54,658 nucleotides of DNA, from NCBI GenBank assembly GCA_946478305.1, contig CAMLBO010000021.1:1-54658 (forward strand), written 5' to 3'. The position numbers were made by a program, and so were the translations under genes. The notes under the pieces are model-generated. The model saw nothing but the letters and a program-made list of their open reading frames with translations, did not search any database and was not told where the DNA came from. The stretch comes from an uncultured Enterobacterales bacterium (GTDB lineage Bacteria; Pseudomonadota; Gammaproteobacteria; Enterobacterales; Enterobacteriaceae). Positions 50,597-54,658 of this stretch are shown one piece after another. How positions within the stretch are numbered: position 1 is the stretch's first letter; each line of letters begins with the position of its first letter.

Positions 50597-51802
50597 ATGA
50601 CTGACTTTGATTTTGCAAGTTTTCGCCAGCAATTTCCTGCACTTACAAAAAATCAGTGTTATCTGGACAGTGCCGCGACAGCGCTCAAGCCCAAAATAGT
50701 TATCAACGCAACTATTGAGTTTTACTCGCAGGATGGTGCTACCGTTCATCGCAGCCAGCATCGTGCCGCACAATCCTTGACCGAAAAATATGAACAAGCG
50801 CGCTCGCGGGTAGCGGAATTGATTAATGCACCACGGGCAGACAACATCATCTGGACCCGTGGCACCACCGAATCGATTAACCTGGTTGCGCAAAGCTATC
50901 TGGCCCCACGCCTGCAGCCGGGTGATGAAATTATTGTCAGCCAGGCAGAACACCATGCCAATTTGATCCCCTGGCTGATGCTGGCTGAACGTTATCAGGC
51001 GAAAGTGATCACCCTGCCGCTGGACGCGCAATTTTTACCCGACCTCAGCCTGTTGCCCTCACTGCTTAATAAGAGAACGCGGCTGCTGGCGCTCACTCAG
51101 ATGTCCAATGTGACCGGCGGTATGCCGGATCTGCCGCGTGCCATCGCACTGGCCCACGCCAATGGTACTCCTGTGCTAGTGGATGGTGCTCAGGGAGTGG
51201 TTCATTGCCCCGCGGATGTTCAGTCGCTGGATATCGATTTCTACGCCTTTTCGGCGCATAAACTCTACGGCCCGACCGGCATTGGCGTACTTTACGGTAA
51301 AACAGCGCTGCTTGAGGCAATGCCGGCCTGGCAAGGAGGCGGAAAGATGTTGACGCACGCATCAATGGCAGGTTTTACACCGCAGGCAGTCCCTTACCGC
51401 TTTGAAGCTGGTACGCCAAACATCGCAGGTGTTATAGGGTTTGATGCCGCCCTTGGCTGGCTCCGCAGCGTAGATAGCGCCGCCGCTGAAAAATATGCTC
51501 AACATCTGGCAACGCTGGCCGAGCAACAGCTCGCACAGCTCCGCGGTTTTCGCAGTTTCCGTTGTCAAAACGCCTCAATTTTAGCTTTCGATATTGCTGA
51601 CACGCATCACAACGATATTGTGACACTGCTGGCTGAACAGGGTATCGCCCTGCGGGCCGGACAGCACTGCGCGCAACCGCTGATGGAAGCTATGGGCGTG
51701 AAAGGCACACTGCGTGTCTCTTTTGCCCCCTATAACACGGAAGATGATGTTGAACGTCTGGTAAAAGCGGTGAAATTTACTTTAGATATGCTGGCCGATT
51801 AA
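50597..51802 (+). CDS. csdA: Cysteine desulfurase CsdA
   Basis: CsdA is a PLP-dependent desulfurase/selenocysteine lyase that passes sulfur to CsdE. The 401-residue protein equals E. coli CsdA and has the PLP lysine Lys222 (SAHKLYGPTG) and the persulfide Cys358 (RAGQHCAQP). It is a class II (SufS-like) desulfurase. csdE follows after 24 bp; tcdA, its partner in tRNA ct6A formation, is convergent downstream. Confidence 0.97.
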   Translation: MTDFDFASFRQQFPALTKNQCYLDSAATALKPKIVINATIEFYSQDGATVHRSQHRAAQSLTEKYEQARSRVAELINAPRADNIIWTRGTTESINLVAQSYLAPRLQPGDEIIVSQAEHHANLIPWLMLAERYQAKVITLPLDAQFLPDLSLLPSLLNKRTRLLALTQMSNVTGGMPDLPRAIALAHANGTPVLVDGAQGVVHCPADVQSLDIDFYAFSAHKLYGPTGIGVLYGKTALLEAMPAWQGGGKMLTHASMAGFTPQAVPYRFEAGTPNIAGVIGFDAALGWLRSVDSAAAEKYAQHLATLAEQQLAQLRGFRSFRCQNASILAFDIADTHHNDIVTLLAEQGIALRAGQHCAQPLMEAMGVKGTLRVSFAPYNTEDDVERLVKAVKFTLDMLAD

Positions 51803-51826
51803 CGCCCCGTCACACAGAGAAACCTT

Positions 51827-52261
51827 ATGTTAGCGCCCCATCCTTTTGGACATGAAATTACAGAACAGTCGCTGATCGAGAGCTTTTCAGGCTTACGTCA
51901 GTGGGAAGATCGTTATCGGCAGTTAATCCTGCTCGCAAAAAAAATGCCGGCTCTGGAAGACGGTTTAAAAAAATCGGAGACCGAACTGTCAGGCTGTGAA
52001 AACCGGGTATGGCTGGGAGCAGAACGACAGGAAGATGGCAGGATGCATTTTTATGGCGACAGTGAGGGGCGCATCGTTAAAGGGCTGTTGGCAGTTTTGC
52101 TGACCCGAGTCGAAGGGAAAACACCACAGGCCATCCTGGCGGATGACCCTCTGACGCTGTTTGACACACTTGAGTTACGCGAACAACTCAGTACCAGCCG
52201 TGCCAGTGGCCTGGCTGCACTGGCTGCCGGCGTGTCAGAACTGGCGCGCCGGGAGATATAG
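51827..52261 (+). CDS. csdE: Sulfur acceptor protein CsdE
   Basis: CsdE accepts persulfide sulfur from CsdA and helps TcdA in cyclising t6A37 of tRNA to ct6A. The 144-residue SufE-family protein has the acceptor cysteine Cys57 in SGCENRVWLG. The ending LAALAAGVSELARR is a typical SufE C-terminal helix. It is cotranscribed with csdA and ends 11 bp before the convergent tcdA. Confidence 0.96.
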   Translation: MLAPHPFGHEITEQSLIESFSGLRQWEDRYRQLILLAKKMPALEDGLKKSETELSGCENRVWLGAERQEDGRMHFYGDSEGRIVKGLLAVLLTRVEGKTPQAILADDPLTLFDTLELREQLSTSRASGLAALAAGVSELARREI

Positions 52262-52272
52262 CCCGCCAGAAA

Positions 52273-53088
52273 TCAGTCGGCGGTTTGCTGTCGCTGTGCT
52301 TTCGCCATCATCTTCTTCAGTGCATGAGACACTGCAACGAAGCCAAAGGTCGCCGTAACCATAGTGGCAGCGCCAAACCCCGTTGCGCAATCCATGCGTT
52401 TTGGCCCCTCAGCCGTGGCGCGTGAGGCGCATACCGAGCCGTCCGCCTGCGTATACATCAGCGGTTCGCTGGAAAAAACGCAGTCGATTCCTAACTTCCC
52501 TTTACTGTTTTTCACCACCCCAAAGTCACTTTTCAGACGTTCACGCAATTTGGCCGCCAGAGGATCCTGAATGGTCTTCGCCAGATCCACCACTGAAATT
52601 TGCGTCGGGTCTATCTGCCCGCCTGCACCGCCGGTAGTCACCACCGGAATCTTATAACGACGGCAATACGCTAATAGCGCGGCTTTTGGCCGTACGCTGT
52701 CGATGGCATCAATCACATAGCTGAAGTGATGATTGAGCATTTCAGCCACATTATTCGGCGTAATAAAATCATCGATACAGGTGACTTTACACTCAGGGTT
52801 AATCGCCAAAATACGCTGCGCCATGACCTCTGTTTTAGCCTGCCCAACACTTTCACGCAGCGCATGAATCTGGCGGTTAGTATTCGTCACACAGACATCA
52901 TCCATATCAATCAGTGTAATAGCCCCAATACCGGTGCGCGCCAGGGCTTCAGCCGCCCATGAACCCACGCCGCCAATACCAATGACGCAGACGTGCGCCT
53001 GCGAAAACAGCGCCAGCGCCTGCTGACCATAAAGGCGCGCAGTGCCGCCAAAACGCTGTTGATAGGCATCGGAGTAAACTGCTGTCAT
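52273..53088 (-). CDS. tcdA: tRNA threonylcarbamoyladenosine dehydratase TcdA
   Basis: TcdA (CsdL/YgdL) uses ATP to convert t6A37 to cyclic t6A in tRNAs reading ANN codons. The 271-residue protein is an E1-like fold with the nucleotide loop GIGGVGSW (37-44), an acidic residue in LIDMDDVCVTNTNRQIHAL (about 60-78), and a CsdE-linked role. Length is close to E. coli (268). It is convergent with csdA-csdE. The window also encodes TrmO, which acts on the same t6A37 position in one tRNA. Confidence 0.96.
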   Translation of the reverse strand: MTAVYSDAYQQRFGGTARLYGQQALALFSQAHVCVIGIGGVGSWAAEALARTGIGAITLIDMDDVCVTNTNRQIHALRESVGQAKTEVMAQRILAINPECKVTCIDDFITPNNVAEMLNHHFSYVIDAIDSVRPKAALLAYCRRYKIPVVTTGGAGGQIDPTQISVVDLAKTIQDPLAAKLRERLKSDFGVVKNSKGKLGIDCVFSSEPLMYTQADGSVCASRATAEGPKRMDCATGFGAATMVTATFGFVAVSHALKKMMAKAQRQQTAD

Positions 53089-53148
53089 GACGGATTAACC
53101 TCTGTACTTGCTATTAAATTCAACGCGATAGTGCATATCGGAAATAAC

Positions 53149-53170
53149 AAGGCAGCCCGCAGGCTGCCTT
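53149..53170 (-). terminator. Terminator after mltA
   Basis: AAGGCAGCC and GGCTGCCTT form a perfect 9-bp stem with a 4-nt loop; on the minus strand GTTATTTC follows. It separates mltA from tcdA. Confidence 0.85.
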
Positions 53171-53196
53171 GAGTGAAGCATTTTACCGTAATTACG

Positions 53197-54387
53197 TTAT
53201 TTCAACAGGAAAGATCCGCTGTTGCTGGTCGCCGCCGGAGCAGGAGTCAGGGCAGAAGCCGTGCCTGTTGAAGTCCCCGCTGCCGCATTATAGGCGGTAA
53301 ACAACGGCTTACCGTTTTGCGCGGATTTTAATACCCAAACACGGCCATAGTGATTATAGAAACCGGCAGAGTGCCCGGCATCCGGGCCAATGCCCTGATA
53401 CATATCGAAATGCTGTCCTTTTATCGCACCACCTACATCCAGTGCCACCATCAGACGCATATGATATTTGCCGGTGAATTTACCTTTATTGTCCAGTTCA
53501 GGCACTTCAGCCAGCAAGGTAGTCCCCGCCGGGATCAGTGAACGGTCAGACGCGACCGAGGCTTTGGCAATCAGCGGAATACCGCTCGCACCGCGCACAG
53601 GGGCGAAAGGTTCAGGCTTGAAGAACACGAAAGACGGGTTCTGTTCAAGTAATTCACGGACTTCCGCTGCGCTATGTGAATCAGCCCATTGGCGGATCGC
53701 CTGCATCGACATGTTCTCGCGTGCGACTTCACCGCGATCGATAAGTACCTTGCCAATACTGCGGTAGGCATGGCCGTTTTTACCGGCATAGCCGAAGAAC
53801 GTTAACGGGCGACCATCACCATAATCCACATAACCACTGCCCTGAACTTCCATCATGAAGTTATCCATTAGGGAATTGGTCCAGGCCACCACATAATTAT
53901 CACTTAATGCACCAGAGTAAATGGAAGCGCGATCTGGCAGGCGCCCGCGTTTTGGCGGCATCCGGTATAAAGGATATTGGAATTCACCCTGGCGGGTATA
54001 ACGGGCTTGCAACACTGGCGTGTAGTAGCCGGTGAGTTGCACATTACCAAAATTATCCGCCCCTTCCATCTGGTAGGCGCTAATGCCATATTGACTCAGC
54101 GTGCGGGTATCCGCGCCAGAGCGCAGCCACTGATCTACAGCGTCATAGGTGGCATTATTTTTGCCATACAGGGCGGAGGATTTGTATCGCACCTCCAACA
54201 CCTGATTAGCGTAATCTTTGGCGTTCACCGGTTTGCCGGTGGCGTTCGGTTCATTCACGTACTCAAGCGCATTGTCCAGTCGACCATCTTTATACTGCTG
54301 ACCGCGATCGGTAGGTCTTGACGAACAACCTGCCAATACTGCGATGACCAGACCACTCAGCAGATATTTACTCCAACGTCCTTTCAT
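53197..54387 (-). CDS. mltA: Membrane-bound lytic transglycosylase A
   Basis: MltA is an outer-membrane lipoprotein that cleaves peptidoglycan glycan strands to 1,6-anhydro muropeptides. The 396-residue protein has a lipoprotein signal with lipobox LAGC (Cys21), the MltA beta-barrel domain (about 120-270) and the C-terminal 3D domain with three conserved aspartates (ALDVGGAIKGQHFDMYQGIG and the following DAGHSAGFYN, quoted in two parts, about 326-355). It is about 30 residues longer than E. coli (365) because of an Ala/Thr/Ser-rich tail (about 368-396). It is divergent from the initiator tRNA gene. Confidence 0.95.
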   Translation of the reverse strand: MKGRWSKYLLSGLVIAVLAGCSSRPTDRGQQYKDGRLDNALEYVNEPNATGKPVNAKDYANQVLEVRYKSSALYGKNNATYDAVDQWLRSGADTRTLSQYGISAYQMEGADNFGNVQLTGYYTPVLQARYTRQGEFQYPLYRMPPKRGRLPDRASIYSGALSDNYVVAWTNSLMDNFMMEVQGSGYVDYGDGRPLTFFGYAGKNGHAYRSIGKVLIDRGEVARENMSMQAIRQWADSHSAAEVRELLEQNPSFVFFKPEPFAPVRGASGIPLIAKASVASDRSLIPAGTTLLAEVPELDNKGKFTGKYHMRLMVALDVGGAIKGQHFDMYQGIGPDAGHSAGFYNHYGRVWVLKSAQNGKPLFTAYNAAAGTSTGTASALTPAPAATSNSGSFLLK

Positions 54388-54566
54388 TATTGCCGCGCTC
54401 TCTTGCTTTCGGGGGAGACTACCGCCAAAACGATAACAAACGGGCTATCAGAAAGGAATTGGCAGCAACGAAAATAATGGATTGCCTCAAAGCCGTTGAA
54501 AAAAACAGCATACTGTATGAAAAGCAAGTAACCGGGTGGTTTATCACATTAATTTCGAAAAAAGGG

Positions 54567-54594
54567 TTGCACGAAATCTCACGCAGCGTATAGT
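54567..54594 (+). promoter_or_regulatory. Initiator tRNA (metZ-type) promoter
   Basis: TTGCAC (54567-54572), a 16-bp spacer and TATAGT (54589-54594) are followed by a C-rich discriminator (TCGCCCTC) 15 bp before the tRNA. This is the layout of a growth-rate/stringently controlled stable-RNA promoter. Confidence 0.85.
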
Positions 54595-54608
54595 TCGCCC
54601 TCATCGGA

Positions 54609-54658
<50 letters not shown>

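Overview
The window is chromosomal DNA from a gamma-proteobacterium of the order Enterobacterales. Every gene block has a close Escherichia coli counterpart, usually of matching length, and the Csr/GcvB small RNAs, the Rcs and Bam systems and the metZ locus are all of the enteric type. Differences from E. coli point to a Yersiniaceae-like genus such as Rahnella, Ewingella, Serratia or Yersinia, but I cannot name the genus. These differences are the direct join of yaeH to yqcA-truC-yqcC-syd, the absence of yaeF and sdaCB, and the presence of a small cytochrome c gene and an MFS gene. No prophage, insertion sequence, integron or CRISPR array is visible.

Layout. (1) 1-720: an rRNA operon P1 promoter pointing out of the left edge, behind gmhB, matching the E. 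coli gmhB-rrnH arrangement. (2) 780-3583: the MetJ-controlled D/L-methionine importer metNIQ. (3) 3653-9135: rcsF-trmO, proS, nlpE, arfB-yaeQ and yaeP-rof. (4) 9169-13548: cytochrome c, tilS, yaeR and ldcC. (5) 13576-33545, all minus strand: the macromolecular-synthesis and envelope block accA, dnaE, rnhB, lpxB, lpxA, fabZ, lpxD, skp, bamA, rseP, cdsA, uppS, dxr, frr, pyrH, tsf and rpsB with its leader. Reading in the direction of transcription, this goes from ribosome assembly and recycling through isoprenoid, undecaprenyl and phospholipid precursors, outer-membrane protein assembly and lipid A synthesis to DNA polymerase III alpha and fatty-acid initiation. (6) 33721-38757, plus strand: map, glnD, dapD and yaeH. 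(7) 38809-43747: yqcA, truC, yqcC, an MFS transporter, the csrB region and syd. (8) 43840-54387: queF, ppnN, xni, rlmM-ygdD, gcvA/gcvB, ygdI, csdA-csdE, tcdA and mltA. (9) 54609-end: the first 50 nt of an initiator tRNA (metZ-type).

The most unusual region is 41912-43173. Here the gene for the CsrA-sequestering RNA CsrB, normally single between yqcC and syd, is present twice in tandem on the minus strand. The spacing is exactly 698 bp. Each copy has its own promoter and its own upstream UvrY/GacA-type palindromes. Between the copies lies a decayed, frameshifted remnant of the 3' end of syd, showing that the duplication unit reached into syd. The RNA copies differ at one base in about 359, while the syd remnant has decayed strongly. 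This pattern suggests that gene conversion keeps the two sRNAs identical. A second regulatory hub is the divergent gcvA/gcvB pair at 48796-50038.
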